39,883 bases of DNA from the NCBI GenBank assembly GCA_002494975.1, contig DADI01000074.1, forward strand, positions 31,927-71,809. Direction: 5' to 3'. Position numbers and translations under genes: made by a program. Shown here piece by piece: positions 1-8,581 of the stretch. Origin of the DNA: Euryarchaeota archaeon UBA556 (lineage in GTDB: Archaea > Thermoplasmatota > Poseidoniia > Poseidoniales > Thalassarchaeaceae). Below the pieces are notes generated by a model, which saw only the letters and a list, made by a program, of their open reading frames with translations, made no database searches and was not told the DNA's origin. Each line of letters opens with the position of its first letter. Positions within the stretch are counted from its first letter, which is position 1.

Positions 1-29
1 ATAGTTCTGACCTCATCAAAATCCATCAT
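1..29 (-). CDS. Possible start of a gene running off the left edge
   Basis: On the minus strand an ATG at 29 (a second in-frame ATG at 26) opens a frame that stays open for the nine codons available, reading MMDFDEVRT. A Shine-Dalgarno-like GAGG lies 7 bases upstream (complement of about 37-40). This would be the next gene of the minus-strand run after the coiled-coil pair, following a 76-base gap. Far too little is visible to name a product; the call rests only on the start codon and ribosome-binding site. Confidence 0.35.
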
Positions 30-105
30 TACAATGCCTCGCTCATATTCTCCGACTTGAGAGCCTCATATAAGGGCATAGGGAGAGGGTAAACGGGCAA
101 CTGCT

Positions 106-1071
106 CTAGTCATCACGTTTGGAAGCGCGTGAACCTAATCTTGCGCCACCTCTGGCGACGCCAAGTCTCCGGTGCTGTTTCTTTCCCGAAACTTTCTTAG
201 ATTGTTTTTTCTTCACTGTTTTTGTACTATCCTTTGTTAGTTCAGAAAGTCCTCCTGTTCTGAGCAATGCGCCTAATTCTTGCGTATTCAAAGAATCTCC
301 ACTCTGTGCGCGAGTTTTTACTTCAGAAATTTTTATTGGTTTCCCTCTACTACTTGTCATTCTTAAGTATGACCTAATTCTTTTAGCCTCTTTTCTGAGG
401 TCTTTTCTTTCTTCAAATAGTTTGTCTAATTCTTTGTCTATCTTACTTATCCTTCTACTTAGTTTTCTGACATCTGATCGATTTACATTACTGCTATCGT
501 CTTTAGATTCGGGATTTTCAGATGTCCCATCATTTTTCCTAGTAGAATCCAAATCTTTCGCAATATTTCTTATTTCTCCAATATGCTTTATGTACTCGGT
601 GTGATATAATTCTGAGTCCTGTTTTCTTGTAAATGCTGCTTGTAATTCAAAAAATCTTTTGAACATTTCAATTTCTCTATTAAGAGTAGGTACTGCTGTC
701 AAATCATTATCAATTGTAACTAATCTTTGATGTGTTTCACCCATCCATTCTGAGAGAATACTCGAAGGAGGTGGAATTGATCGATTTACTTCATCTCTCA
801 TCTCTCTAGACTTTTCTGCTAATTTTCTCGCCTCATGAAATTTTTTCAATAAACCTCTTCTCTCATCATTTACTGACTCAATTTCACCTACCGTGGCTCT
901 AAGTGATTTTACTATTTCTACTTGATTTTTTCTTTCATACCTGAGCGATTTATGCTCTTCTTCAATGGTTCGTATTTGTCTTTCTAAATCATTGACATTT
1001 TGTTCAATTTCTTTCCTATCCATATCTTCTAGGTCAGAAAAAATAGTATTTTCAGAGTCTGAATTATTCAT
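106..1071 (-). CDS. Coiled-coil protein, COG1340-like, with basic C-terminal tail
   Basis: A 321-residue, highly charged protein with no signal peptide or membrane segment. Long heptad-rich helices occupy roughly residues 15-90 and 195-240, separated by a less regular middle. Near the C terminus is a leucine-bearing stretch (GDSLNTQELGALLRTGG) followed by a strongly basic tail ending in KKQHRRLGVARGG and a few more residues. Overall form matches the archaeal uncharacterized coiled-coil family COG1340; this assignment is by eye. The start ATG overlaps the stop of the upstream coiled-coil gene by 4 bases, so the two are probably translationally coupled. The tail is shared with the coiled-coil protein at 6200-7189. 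Function is unknown; the tail suggests nucleic-acid or ribosome contact, which is inference. Confidence 0.8.
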   Translation of the reverse strand: MNNSDSENTIFSDLEDMDRKEIEQNVNDLERQIRTIEEEHKSLRYERKNQVEIVKSLRATVGEIESVNDERRGLLKKFHEARKLAEKSREMRDEVNRSIPPPSSILSEWMGETHQRLVTIDNDLTAVPTLNREIEMFKRFFELQAAFTRKQDSELYHTEYIKHIGEIRNIAKDLDSTRKNDGTSENPESKDDSSNVNRSDVRKLSRRISKIDKELDKLFEERKDLRKEAKRIRSYLRMTSSRGKPIKISEVKTRAQSGDSLNTQELGALLRTGGLSELTKDSTKTVKKKQSKKVSGKKQHRRLGVARGGARLGSRASKRDD

Positions 1072-1916
1072 TCTTCTTCCTCCTTTTTTGGATTTCTAAT
1101 AGTTTTATCTTTTTTGGATGATTTATTTTTTTTCTTCCTCGCAAAGGATGAATCTCCTCCCTCTGCAACTTTTTTCTGTGCTGCTAGTAAGTCACTAAAT
1201 CCATTATCTAATTCTCCAAAGCCTTTGTCTAGCCTTCTTTCCCAGTGATTGATTGCCTTATCTGATTGTGATAGCAATTCTTTTGCTCTATCTAATTGTC
1301 TTCTTACTTCTCTTAGTTCATTCCTTACTTTCATTTGCTTGTCATGTTGCGGCTGAGCTTTTTCGACACCATCTAGCATATTTCTATGAGATTTATCCGC
1401 TTCTCTGTATAATTTATTCATTTCTCTTCTAGCATTAATGTAAGTCACCATTTCAGGATTTGAATCTCTTCTTTCTCTCAACCACTTATCGTTAATTTCA
1501 ATGATTTTTTTTCTTCTATCTAGAAGTTTTCTTTCTGCTTTGTGGTCTAATGCCGATGTTTCAATTTTTTTCTCAATTTCTTCAATTTCTTCGAATAATT
1601 TTTCCTTTTTCCAAGATGGATCGAGATTTACCATTCCATCGGCTTGCATTAATTTATTCCTACTTTCTTTGACTATTTTTAGAAGTTCATTTGCCTTCTT
1701 CTGAGCGTTATTCCTTTTTTCCTTAAGCTCGCTTACTTTAGTATTAATCAATTTATTAGTATCAAGGGCTTTTTTTGCTTTTGGTGCGAGGTTTTGCTCC
1801 TCTGCTTCCAGCGTCCTAATGACAGTAGGGAGCTGTTCTTTCAGCAATTGTCTCCTTGCAAGCAAGGCTTTAGCCATGTCTTCGGGGGTTACTGCAAGCA
1901 GTTGGTCAGTGTCCAT
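1068..1916 (-). CDS. Coiled-coil protein, first gene of a coupled pair
   Basis: A 282-residue charged protein, predicted almost entirely helical with heptad-type coiled coil over about residues 25-240 and a lysine-rich end (KKKNKSSKKDK) closing in a run of glutamates. No transmembrane segment. It resembles archaeal COG1340-type coiled-coil proteins and its downstream partner, but it lacks the LG-ARG tail motif of the other two. The gene is followed directly by the second coiled-coil gene with a 4-base stop/start overlap. It is divergent from the exported zinc-ribbon protein that starts at 2012. The ATG at 1916 is the first in-frame start. No specific function can be assigned. Confidence 0.8.
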   Translation of the reverse strand: MDTDQLLAVTPEDMAKALLARRQLLKEQLPTVIRTLEAEEQNLAPKAKKALDTNKLINTKVSELKEKRNNAQKKANELLKIVKESRNKLMQADGMVNLDPSWKKEKLFEEIEEIEKKIETSALDHKAERKLLDRRKKIIEINDKWLRERRDSNPEMVTYINARREMNKLYREADKSHRNMLDGVEKAQPQHDKQMKVRNELREVRRQLDRAKELLSQSDKAINHWERRLDKGFGELDNGFSDLLAAQKKVAEGGDSSFARKKKNKSSKKDKTIRNPKKEEEE

Positions 1917-2011
1917 TGTATTCGGGGCTACCTAAAGGTGTCAATAAAGGTCACTATGCGACCACAAAGAGGGGTTTCATTCATACGGTTGTTATTGTCG
2001 AGCATTACCCA

Positions 2012-3901
2012 ATGACCGGAAGAAGTGTAGCATCTTCAATTACTGGTTTACTCATATTTACTATTTTATTACTATGGAGTTCTAATGTAGTATCTGCTGA
2101 TGATGGTGATTTTGATATATCCGAAGGCAACATTTGGTCATTTGATTATTTAGATGGTGTCACTATGCAGAGTTCTGGTAACATTTCTGCATCCGATGGA
2201 GATTATGTTAATCTTGTAATACCTGTATCTAATTCCAACACCTCATCTACTGATTCATCTTGGAGTTTTAGTTTTGGTTATGGGGGGCAGTGGTACGGTG
2301 GTAATACGGGGATTCTATTAGGGAATCAATCCTTCATGGAAGTAGAAATCTCTTTTGGCCCCATAAGTGAAGGACTAATGTTATGTAAACTTGAAATTGA
2401 TAATTCTCCAGAGTATGAAATTTCTGAGTTGATAATAGGTCCAAATCCTGTAAACTTCACCTCTGCCGGTGATGCTAATCTAGTATTAATAGGGCAACCA
2501 GCTCATGTAGGAGATGATCTGACGGCATCTATATTAGTTCATAATGAGGGGCAGGATCTTAATTCAGTAAGGCTCGAATTAACTAAAAATGATGGTTCTT
2601 TGATAGTTTTAGGTGATTTAGTATCTATTTCTCCTGGTTCAAGTAGGGAAGTTTCTGCTTCATTTACTGCATTAGTTTCCGGGACGCAACCAATAAATTG
2701 GAAGATTTTAAGTGCCAACGGAGGCATAGATGTGTCGCTCAATGGGACCTCTTATCTAGATGTCCATGAGTCTCAAGAAATAGTAGCAAATATTGAAGAT
2801 ACATCTTGGACATTGGATTCTGGACTTGATTTAGAATTATCCTTATCGCTGAGTTCTGGTGTGAATCGTAGTGTTATAATATCCGTATTTATGAAGTCTG
2901 GAAATGATTATTCATTGTACCAATCACTCCCTGTAGATCTCAACCCTGGCATAAGGACATTAAATTTCAAACTTGGAAATCCGGATGCATCAAGGCTCAA
3001 GATATCTGTCTCTCCTGATTCTTGGATATCCTTGAGTGGCGATGCAGAGAGAATCATTGAATTATCTCCTCCATTAATTTCTCCATCAATAATAATTACT
3101 GATATATCTCCCAGTCCTGCCTCAGTAGGTGATGTGATTTCAATAAGTTATATCCTTGAAAATAATGGCGACGAACGTTCCTCTGTTGGTTTGCTAAGAG
3201 TAGTTGGTATTGCTAATGATATAATTTTATTCGAAAATCCAACGCCTAAAATAAATGCAGGAGATAGTTTGTCGGAAACTATCGAAATTCCTTCTTGGCA
3301 ATATTCTCAGACTACTGATATCAAACTAGAATGGACCATGAATGGTCAAGATACTACAATTAAAACAACAGAAGTGATTGTAGATTCAGGAAGCACGACT
3401 AGTTTTGACCTACCATTCAATATCAATGCTGCAATCTATGGGATGTTATCTGGTTTAGCCATAGTTATGTGTGCCCTAGTGGCGTATCGAGTAGTGTCTC
3501 AAAGAACTCCCTCTACTGCATCTTCTTGGAGACGAAATAAATCCTCAGGATCTATGTTTTCCGGGAAAAAAAGCATTGATAATAAAATTGAGGTTAATTG
3601 CCCAAGTTGTAATCAACGACTGAATATTCCTTCAACGCATCAAGGCTCCGTTAAATGCCCCGCATGTACATTACTATTTTCTCATTCTACTTTAGATAAA
3701 GAAGAAATTGAGAAACCACTAATAGAATCTAAAGAAAAAGCGATTGTTAACGAAGTTAATTCCTCATTGGAGTCATATTCAGATAATGATCTTCTTTCCT
3801 GTCCTAAATGTGAACAAACCCTTAAGGTACCAATCGATAAAAGACCTATTAGGTCGCGATGTCCTGCTTGTAGGGCTGAATTTCTAGCGAGTATTGGTTG
3901 A
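2012..3901 (+). CDS. Exported Ig/CARDB-like protein with TM helix and two cytosolic zinc ribbons
   Basis: The ATG at 2012 is chosen because it begins a signal peptide (hydrophobic TGLLIFTILLLWSS, cleavage near SADDGD); the open frame extends upstream to a TTG at 1916, but that stretch reads like leader DNA. The mature part (about residues 35-470) is Ser/Asp/Asn-rich beta-type sequence with CARDB-like repeats (for example SPSPASVGDVISISYILEN). One membrane helix lies near residues 474-495. After it comes a basic stop-transfer region and two four-cysteine zinc ribbons, each with CPxC pairs (CPSC...CPAC and CPKC...CPAC), the last ending the protein. Topology is therefore outside domain to inside zinc ribbons, as in a receptor. 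The DtxR-like gene follows closely and may be co-transcribed. Function unknown. Confidence 0.85.
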   Translation: MTGRSVASSITGLLIFTILLLWSSNVVSADDGDFDISEGNIWSFDYLDGVTMQSSGNISASDGDYVNLVIPVSNSNTSSTDSSWSFSFGYGGQWYGGNTGILLGNQSFMEVEISFGPISEGLMLCKLEIDNSPEYEISELIIGPNPVNFTSAGDANLVLIGQPAHVGDDLTASILVHNEGQDLNSVRLELTKNDGSLIVLGDLVSISPGSSREVSASFTALVSGTQPINWKILSANGGIDVSLNGTSYLDVHESQEIVANIEDTSWTLDSGLDLELSLSLSSGVNRSVIISVFMKSGNDYSLYQSLPVDLNPGIRTLNFKLGNPDASRLKISVSPDSWISLSGDAERIIELSPPLISPSIIITDISPSPASVGDVISISYILENNGDERSSVGLLRVVGIANDIILFENPTPKINAGDSLSETIEIPSWQYSQTTDIKLEWTMNGQDTTIKTTEVIVDSGSTTSFDLPFNINAAIYGMLSGLAIVMCALVAYRVVSQRTPSTASSWRRNKSSGSMFSGKKSIDNKIEVNCPSCNQRLNIPSTHQGSVKCPACTLLFSHSTLDKEEIEKPLIESKEKAIVNEVNSSLESYSDNDLLSCPKCEQTLKVPIDKRPIRSRCPACRAEFLASIG

Positions 3902-3911
3902 GGGATATATT

Positions 3912-4559
3912 ATGTCAGAATTAAGTGAATTCGAGGAAATGTATCTCAAGAGAATATTTGAGGCACATTTTAATCAACCCGATGCTATAGTTAAGACTAC
4001 CCAATTAGCGGAATTAATGGAAGTCAGCGCAGCATCTACCACTGAAATGATTCAGCGTTTATCAAGTCGCGATTATTTGACATATATTCCATACAAAGGT
4101 TGTAGGTTGACCTCGTTAGGATTCAAGCATGCTTCGAGAATTAAACGTCGGGAAGAATTACTCCGAATTCTTTTATCAGATGTGATTCGTTATGAGGGTG
4201 ATGTCGATTCAGCTGCTTGTAGTTTGGAACATAATATTGATAGTGATTTAGAGGCATCAATTGATAGAATGTTGGGTTACCCAGAGAGAAATAAAGAGGG
4301 CTTAATGATTCCTTCAGTAGACCGAGATTTAAAAGTTTCAGGAGCCAATACACTACTGCCAATTTCTGCTCTTCCTGAAAATATAGATTCAATAATTGAG
4401 TTAATTATCTCAAGTGGTGTGGCTATAAAAACATTAGATGGAGTAGGGCTTAGAATCGGTTCATTAGTGAGAAAAGAAGATGGGATATACTACTGCGATG
4501 GTTCCGAGTTCAATTTTTCACGTGAATTAAGTTTCAAGGTTATTGTTAGAGTAAAATGA
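3912..4559 (+). CDS. DtxR/MntR-family metal-dependent transcriptional regulator
   Basis: A 215-residue protein with an N-terminal winged helix (about residues 8-75: TTQLAELMEVSAASTTEMIQ recognition region, then a basic wing), a dimerization/metal domain (76-125) and a C-terminal FeoA/SH3-like domain (about 145-215). Aligned by eye with DtxR, Met10, Cys103, Glu106 and His107 match metal ligands, but the histidine normally in the RHxL motif is Glu81 here. The family represses metal uptake genes in response to iron or manganese. The ATG at 3912 has GAGGG about 7 bases upstream and is preferred over a TTG at 3894 that would overlap the previous gene. It lies 10 bases after the zinc-ribbon membrane protein and 16 before the next membrane protein, so an operon is likely. 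Confidence 0.82.
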   Translation: MSELSEFEEMYLKRIFEAHFNQPDAIVKTTQLAELMEVSAASTTEMIQRLSSRDYLTYIPYKGCRLTSLGFKHASRIKRREELLRILLSDVIRYEGDVDSAACSLEHNIDSDLEASIDRMLGYPERNKEGLMIPSVDRDLKVSGANTLLPISALPENIDSIIELIISSGVAIKTLDGVGLRIGSLVRKEDGIYYCDGSEFNFSRELSFKVIVRVK

Positions 4560-4575
4560 ATCTAGGGTGAATTAT

Positions 4576-6156
4576 ATGGTTGATGCCGACGAAATTTTCG
4601 AGGAATTAGTTAAGGGGGTGGATTCTAGTATACCTGAGGCCCCTAGTCTGTTAACTGAACATTCAAAATCGATAAATAAGGAAGCGAATAATAAAAATTA
4701 TAATGATATAAAAAAACTTCAAGAATATGAACGAAATTTAGTTAAAATAGATCGTTTATTCATAAGTAGGGGTTTAAGATTTGTACTAGTAATACCTATA
4801 TTGGTAATTATATTATATGGTTTAGCCGAATCGTTCACTGGTTCTGAACCAGATTGGTGGATAACTCATGTGTCTCCAATAATCGAGCCACTTATTTCCG
4901 ATGTAACTATTGAAGTGGCCCTTTATTACCTTGCATTTTTCTTTATTATTGCCGATTTAGGTCTTCTAGGCTTGCTTTTAATGTTATTATCTCTAACTAG
5001 GAGAATATTTAGCATCCAGTCTAAGAGATTAACTACCACCGGATTCACGTTCAAAAGTGCTCATGGGTATGCTGAAATGAAAGAAACAATCGAAGGCTCT
5101 TTCAGACAATTAGTCGCTTCAACCTTCCTCATGTTTCTTTCTGGTGCGTTTCTTATTTCCAGCCTTCTATTCTCAGATTTAGTGAGTGGTAATTCAGTTC
5201 TTCTATCATTCTCAACTGGTTTCCTTCTATCAGGGCACGGAGTTTACATGGTCTCAAATCGTTCTCGGTTTAATACATGTGAAACATGGGGGATGTTAGA
5301 TTCATTTTCCCCTCCTATTCATCCTGCTCTATTGAAAAGGCCATTCAGTGATGTTATCAGTGCTCATGTGGATCCACTTCTTAGTGTAAGGATATCTGAG
5401 TATCTTCGTTCTGTTCAAAATTCAGTCAGAGACGGTAATAATATCTCCGACTTACAAGAAAAATTATTACATTTATTACATCTAAGAAGATCAGGTTATT
5501 TAGATGAAAGTGATTTCAGAGATGAATTAGAGGTAATGATGCCGGCACATATTATTGAAGATCTATTCAGGCACCCTGAACTTGGTGAAGAAACATGGGA
5601 TCGTTTAATCATCAGAGCTCGAGATAAATGTGCATCATTTTTTAGACTTCATGATCGGCTCAGAATGAAACTTGACACCGGAGTCAATCATGATATTTGG
5701 TTTGATGTAGATATGGAAAATTTAGTTGTAGGTCAAGCTAATTTATTTGCATATGTGTTAAATCATGGAGATGAACCTGTTGATTTAATTTTAAAAATTC
5801 AAACACCTGACTTCCGACCATCTGGGTGTGTGTATAAACTTCGAGTTGATTCCTGCAAAGAATTATTAGATCAAAGTGAAAATCTTTCTTCTATACAAAA
5901 ACTACCATTAGTGATGAAATCAACTAGGATTATTTGGCAAAGTCTTCTTCCTGAAGAAACTGGAGAAGCAACAGTTACGGTCAGATTAGAAGATGAAAAT
6001 GGTAATCTCTTAAGCGGAAGAGTTCTGACTGTACAGAATCGTTCTGATCTCTTTACAAGACTAAGAATTTCTATTGGCGCTATTTTCTTAGTAGGGGCGG
6101 GGATTGCAATTTTATCTCCTATATTGCCCTTTTTCACATCACTAATAGGGCTATGA
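4576..6156 (+). CDS. Multi-span membrane protein with large C-terminal soluble region, unknown function
   Basis: A 526-residue protein that I do not recognise. A charged N-terminal region (about 1-65) precedes four likely membrane helices (near 70-90, 112-140, 178-200 and 205-225). Then comes a long hydrophilic region of about 270 residues, containing a helical segment with LHLLHLRRSGYLDESDFRDE and a beta-rich Ig-like part (VVGQANLFAYVLNHGDEPVD), and finally a hydrophobic C-terminal helix (about 498-526). The ATG at 4576 has AGGGTG 6 bases upstream. It sits third in the run zinc-ribbon protein, DtxR-like regulator, membrane protein, coiled-coil protein. That context could mean a membrane-tethered regulatory or envelope complex, but nothing in the sequence proves a role. 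Confidence 0.78.
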   Translation: MVDADEIFEELVKGVDSSIPEAPSLLTEHSKSINKEANNKNYNDIKKLQEYERNLVKIDRLFISRGLRFVLVIPILVIILYGLAESFTGSEPDWWITHVSPIIEPLISDVTIEVALYYLAFFFIIADLGLLGLLLMLLSLTRRIFSIQSKRLTTTGFTFKSAHGYAEMKETIEGSFRQLVASTFLMFLSGAFLISSLLFSDLVSGNSVLLSFSTGFLLSGHGVYMVSNRSRFNTCETWGMLDSFSPPIHPALLKRPFSDVISAHVDPLLSVRISEYLRSVQNSVRDGNNISDLQEKLLHLLHLRRSGYLDESDFRDELEVMMPAHIIEDLFRHPELGEETWDRLIIRARDKCASFFRLHDRLRMKLDTGVNHDIWFDVDMENLVVGQANLFAYVLNHGDEPVDLILKIQTPDFRPSGCVYKLRVDSCKELLDQSENLSSIQKLPLVMKSTRIIWQSLLPEETGEATVTVRLEDENGNLLSGRVLTVQNRSDLFTRLRISIGAIFLVGAGIAILSPILPFFTSLIGL

Positions 6157-6199
6157 ATCCAGTAGTTCCTTTGAAGAAGGGTGCCTCACTCGGCGACTC

Positions 6200-7189
6200 G
6201 TGACTGATGAGCAGCAGAACCCTGAGGATGACCTTAGAACAAGGTTGCATGCTATGGAAACTAAACTTAGAAGGATGAAAGAACAAAGAAATTCCTTCAA
6301 TGAAGATGCAAGACGTGCCGCTGACTCAAGAAATGCTTTACAAGAACAAAGCAAAGAAATTCGAGATTCGATTAAAGAAAAGCTGGATGAGCAAAAGAAG
6401 GTTAGAGATCAAGCCCAAGTTTGTAAAGCTAGAAGGGATGAAATACAGAAACAAATTAGGGAATTAATTAATCAAAACAAAGGTCGAAGAGATGATGCAA
6501 AGGAATCAAAGTCAGTTGTAATTCAATTATCTGAGACAATAAGAGAGATTGAGAAAATTGAAAATACAATGATGACCGATGGACGGTTAATATTGGAAAC
6601 TGAAAATAAACTTCTCAAAAAACTTAAAGTTTTAATCACAAAAAGAGACAAATTAATGCCTTCTGTTGAAGAATTTAGTATTATTAATATAGATATTGGA
6701 GATATGGATGGTTCAATCCGTCTTCTTAAATCCGAAGCAGATAATGCTCATCAAGAGATGATTGATTTCCATAAAAAAGCAGATTTGATATGGGAAGAAG
6801 TAAAACCGATGCTATCTGAAAGAGATTTTTTGCGTGCAGAAGCAGATAGATTACATGCAGCATACGTGACCTGCCGAGAATCTGCTAACGAAGTGCATGA
6901 AAATATGCAAGAATTAATTAGTCAAGCGAATGAACTTAGGGACGAAATGAAAGCAGCCCAAGAAGAGAGAATAAAGGTAATTAAAGATCATAATCAATCA
7001 GTTAAAGATGCTCTCAAGAAACCAAGTGAAAATGAAGAAATGGCTGATTCTTTAGCATCTCATCTTTTGAGTAGTGGTTCGCTTACCCTCGGTGGAGCAT
7101 TGGATGGCGATTCATCATCTGTGAAAATTAAATCAACTAGGGGTAAAAAGCAATCTCGTAAATTAGGAACTGCGCGTGGTAAGAAATAA
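6200..7189 (+). CDS. Coiled-coil protein, COG1340-like, with the shared basic tail
   Basis: A 329-residue charged protein, largely long coiled-coil helices (about residues 10-85, 115-145 and 185-265). The end has a short DSLASHLLSSGSLTLGG stretch followed by a basic tail TRGKKQSRKLGTARGKK, closely resembling the tail of the coiled-coil protein at 106-1071 (KKQHRRLGVARGG). The frame begins with GTG at 6200; an internal ATG at 6254 is the alternative. It is the last gene of the plus-strand run and converges with pdxS, leaving 3 bases between stops. It belongs to the same archaeal coiled-coil group as the pair at the left edge. No enzymatic motif is present and function is unknown. Confidence 0.8.
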   Translation: MTDEQQNPEDDLRTRLHAMETKLRRMKEQRNSFNEDARRAADSRNALQEQSKEIRDSIKEKLDEQKKVRDQAQVCKARRDEIQKQIRELINQNKGRRDDAKESKSVVIQLSETIREIEKIENTMMTDGRLILETENKLLKKLKVLITKRDKLMPSVEEFSIINIDIGDMDGSIRLLKSEADNAHQEMIDFHKKADLIWEEVKPMLSERDFLRAEADRLHAAYVTCRESANEVHENMQELISQANELRDEMKAAQEERIKVIKDHNQSVKDALKKPSENEEMADSLASHLLSSGSLTLGGALDGDSSSVKIKSTRGKKQSRKLGTARGKK

Positions 7190-7192
7190 TAT

Positions 7193-8182
7193 TTACCATC
7201 CTCTTTCTTCCATACGGACATCTAATGTCTCAATTTCTAAACCTGGCATCGCTTCCCCTATCATTCGGCTGGCTTCAGCCACTGAATCTGCATCCTGATA
7301 TCTGTGTGTTGCTAAAACTATAGCCTCAGCAGTAGTTTTTGGGTCAGAACTTTTGAAAATCCCTGAACCAACGAAAACACCATCCATTCCATGATTCATC
7401 ATCAAGGCTGCATCCGCTGGAGTTGCAATTCCCCCTGCTGAAAATGTAACAACAGGTAACCTCTCCAAATCAATTACTTCATTCAAAATAGTTGAAACCT
7501 CTCTACGTAAATTTTCTATGTCTCCAAAAGGTGTCTCACTTATTTTAATATTAAAATCGGATGCCTTAGCTACTCGTTGAAATCCTTCCATAATTTTTTC
7601 AACCATTTGTATTCTTCCATTTTCATCTACCTTCCGTGCATGTGAAATTTCTTCTTTGACTAGCCTTGCATGTTGAACTGCACTCACAACATTTCCAGTA
7701 CCAGCTTCTCCTTTAGTCCGAATCATAGCAGCTCCTTCTGCGACTCTTCTTATTGCTTCTCCTAAGTTTGTACAACCACAAACAAATGGGATCGTAAAAT
7801 CATTTTTTGCAATATGGTAAAATGGATCTGCAGGAGTCAATACTTCTGATTCATCAATCATGTCTACTCCAAGAGACTGCAAAATTTTTGCTTCATCATC
7901 ATGCCCTATTCTAGCTTTAGCCATTACTGGGATGCTAGTAGTTTCAATAATTTCTGTAATCATATCTGGATGACTCATTCTTGCCACCCCACCTTGTGCT
8001 CTGATATCTGCAGGAACTCTCTCTAGAGCCATTACTGATACTGCTCCAGCGTCTTCTGCGATGTGAGCTTCTTCTGGTGTAACTACGTCCATTATGACGC
8101 CACCCTCTTGCATTTTCGCAAAACCACGCTTTAGCAAAGATGTGCCATGCCTCAAATTAGTAAAGTCTAACTTATCGCTCAT
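7193..8182 (-). CDS. pdxS: Pyridoxal 5'-phosphate synthase subunit PdxS
   Basis: PdxS makes pyridoxal 5'-phosphate from ribose 5-phosphate, glyceraldehyde 3-phosphate and ammonia supplied by the glutaminase PdxT. The protein is a TIM barrel of 329 residues from the ATG at 8182, the usual length. It carries the signature residues Asp32 (MDVVTPEEA), the Schiff-base Lys89 (VMAKARIGH), the phosphate loop region [10 protein letters not shown] and the C-terminal [12 protein letters not shown] and FVGSGIFKS motifs. An in-frame ATG at 8200 would add six residues. The AT-rich element at 8221-8236 is spaced so that a transcript could start almost at 8200, so both starts are possible. No pdxT is visible in this window, so the glutaminase must be elsewhere. 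Confidence 0.96.
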   Translation of the reverse strand: MSDKLDFTNLRHGTSLLKRGFAKMQEGGVIMDVVTPEEAHIAEDAGAVSVMALERVPADIRAQGGVARMSHPDMITEIIETTSIPVMAKARIGHDDEAKILQSLGVDMIDESEVLTPADPFYHIAKNDFTIPFVCGCTNLGEAIRRVAEGAAMIRTKGEAGTGNVVSAVQHARLVKEEISHARKVDENGRIQMVEKIMEGFQRVAKASDFNIKISETPFGDIENLRREVSTILNEVIDLERLPVVTFSAGGIATPADAALMMNHGMDGVFVGSGIFKSSDPKTTAEAIVLATHRYQDADSVAEASRMIGEAMPGLEIETLDVRMEERGW

Positions 8183-8220
8183 GACCAATCGTCGTGGCAT
8201 TCATTGATGAACCTATGTTC

Positions 8221-8236
8221 ATAAAAATATTAACTT
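8221..8236 (-). promoter_or_regulatory. Candidate TATA element for pdxS
   Basis: On the minus strand this reads as an AT-only run TTAATATTTTTAT. Its centre lies about 28 bases before the ATG at 8200, the spacing expected between an archaeal TATA box and a leaderless or nearly leaderless start. No clear BRE is seen and the genome is AT-rich, so this is a weak inference. Confidence 0.35.
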
Positions 8237-8241
8237 CTGAC

Positions 8242-8520
8242 TTATGATTCTGCTAATACTGGCGAGTCACCTTCGGCGATTGGAAGGTCAGGTGCTTCAT
8301 TTTCATTTCTATCTAACCACGCTTCTTGGTCATCAGGTAAATCTGTATCTGCAAATATTGCTCCAACTGGACATTCAGGTATACAAGCAGCACAATCAAT
8401 ACACTCATCTGGATCAATAACAAGATATGTATCTGTTTCTCTAAAGGCCTCTACGGGGCATACTGCAACGCAATCTTGGTACTTATGGTCAACGCAAGCT
8501 TCTGTTACTACGTGGGTCAT
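8242..8520 (-). CDS. 7Fe ferredoxin ([3Fe-4S][4Fe-4S])
   Basis: A 92-residue ferredoxin from the ATG at 8520 (MTHVVTEAC), the conserved family start; an ATG at 8544 adds eight unlikely residues. By-eye alignment with Azotobacter ferredoxin I is good through VIDPDECIDCAACIPECPVGAIF. Cysteines equivalent to C8, C16, C20, C39, C42, C45 and C49 are present, while the free C11 position is histidine (CVDHKYQDC). The first cluster therefore lacks a fourth cysteine and should be [3Fe-4S]; the second is [4Fe-4S]. The acidic C-terminal extension is typical of this type. It probably carries electrons for 2-oxoacid oxidoreductases or similar enzymes. It stands alone between pdxS and the RNA-binding gene. 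Confidence 0.93.
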   Translation of the reverse strand: MTHVVTEACVDHKYQDCVAVCPVEAFRETDTYLVIDPDECIDCAACIPECPVGAIFADTDLPDDQEAWLDRNENEAPDLPIAEGDSPVLAES

Positions 8521-8581
8521 GTGTGTTCGTGTGATGATATACATAAGAATACTTGTATATTCAGACTATTGTTAGTTCGAT

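Noticed and set aside
119..604. A 161-codon open frame opposite the first coiled-coil gene
   Set aside because: It is the antisense of a low-complexity coiled-coil gene, its reading is hydrophobic and Ser/Phe-rich without motifs, and it has no independent support.
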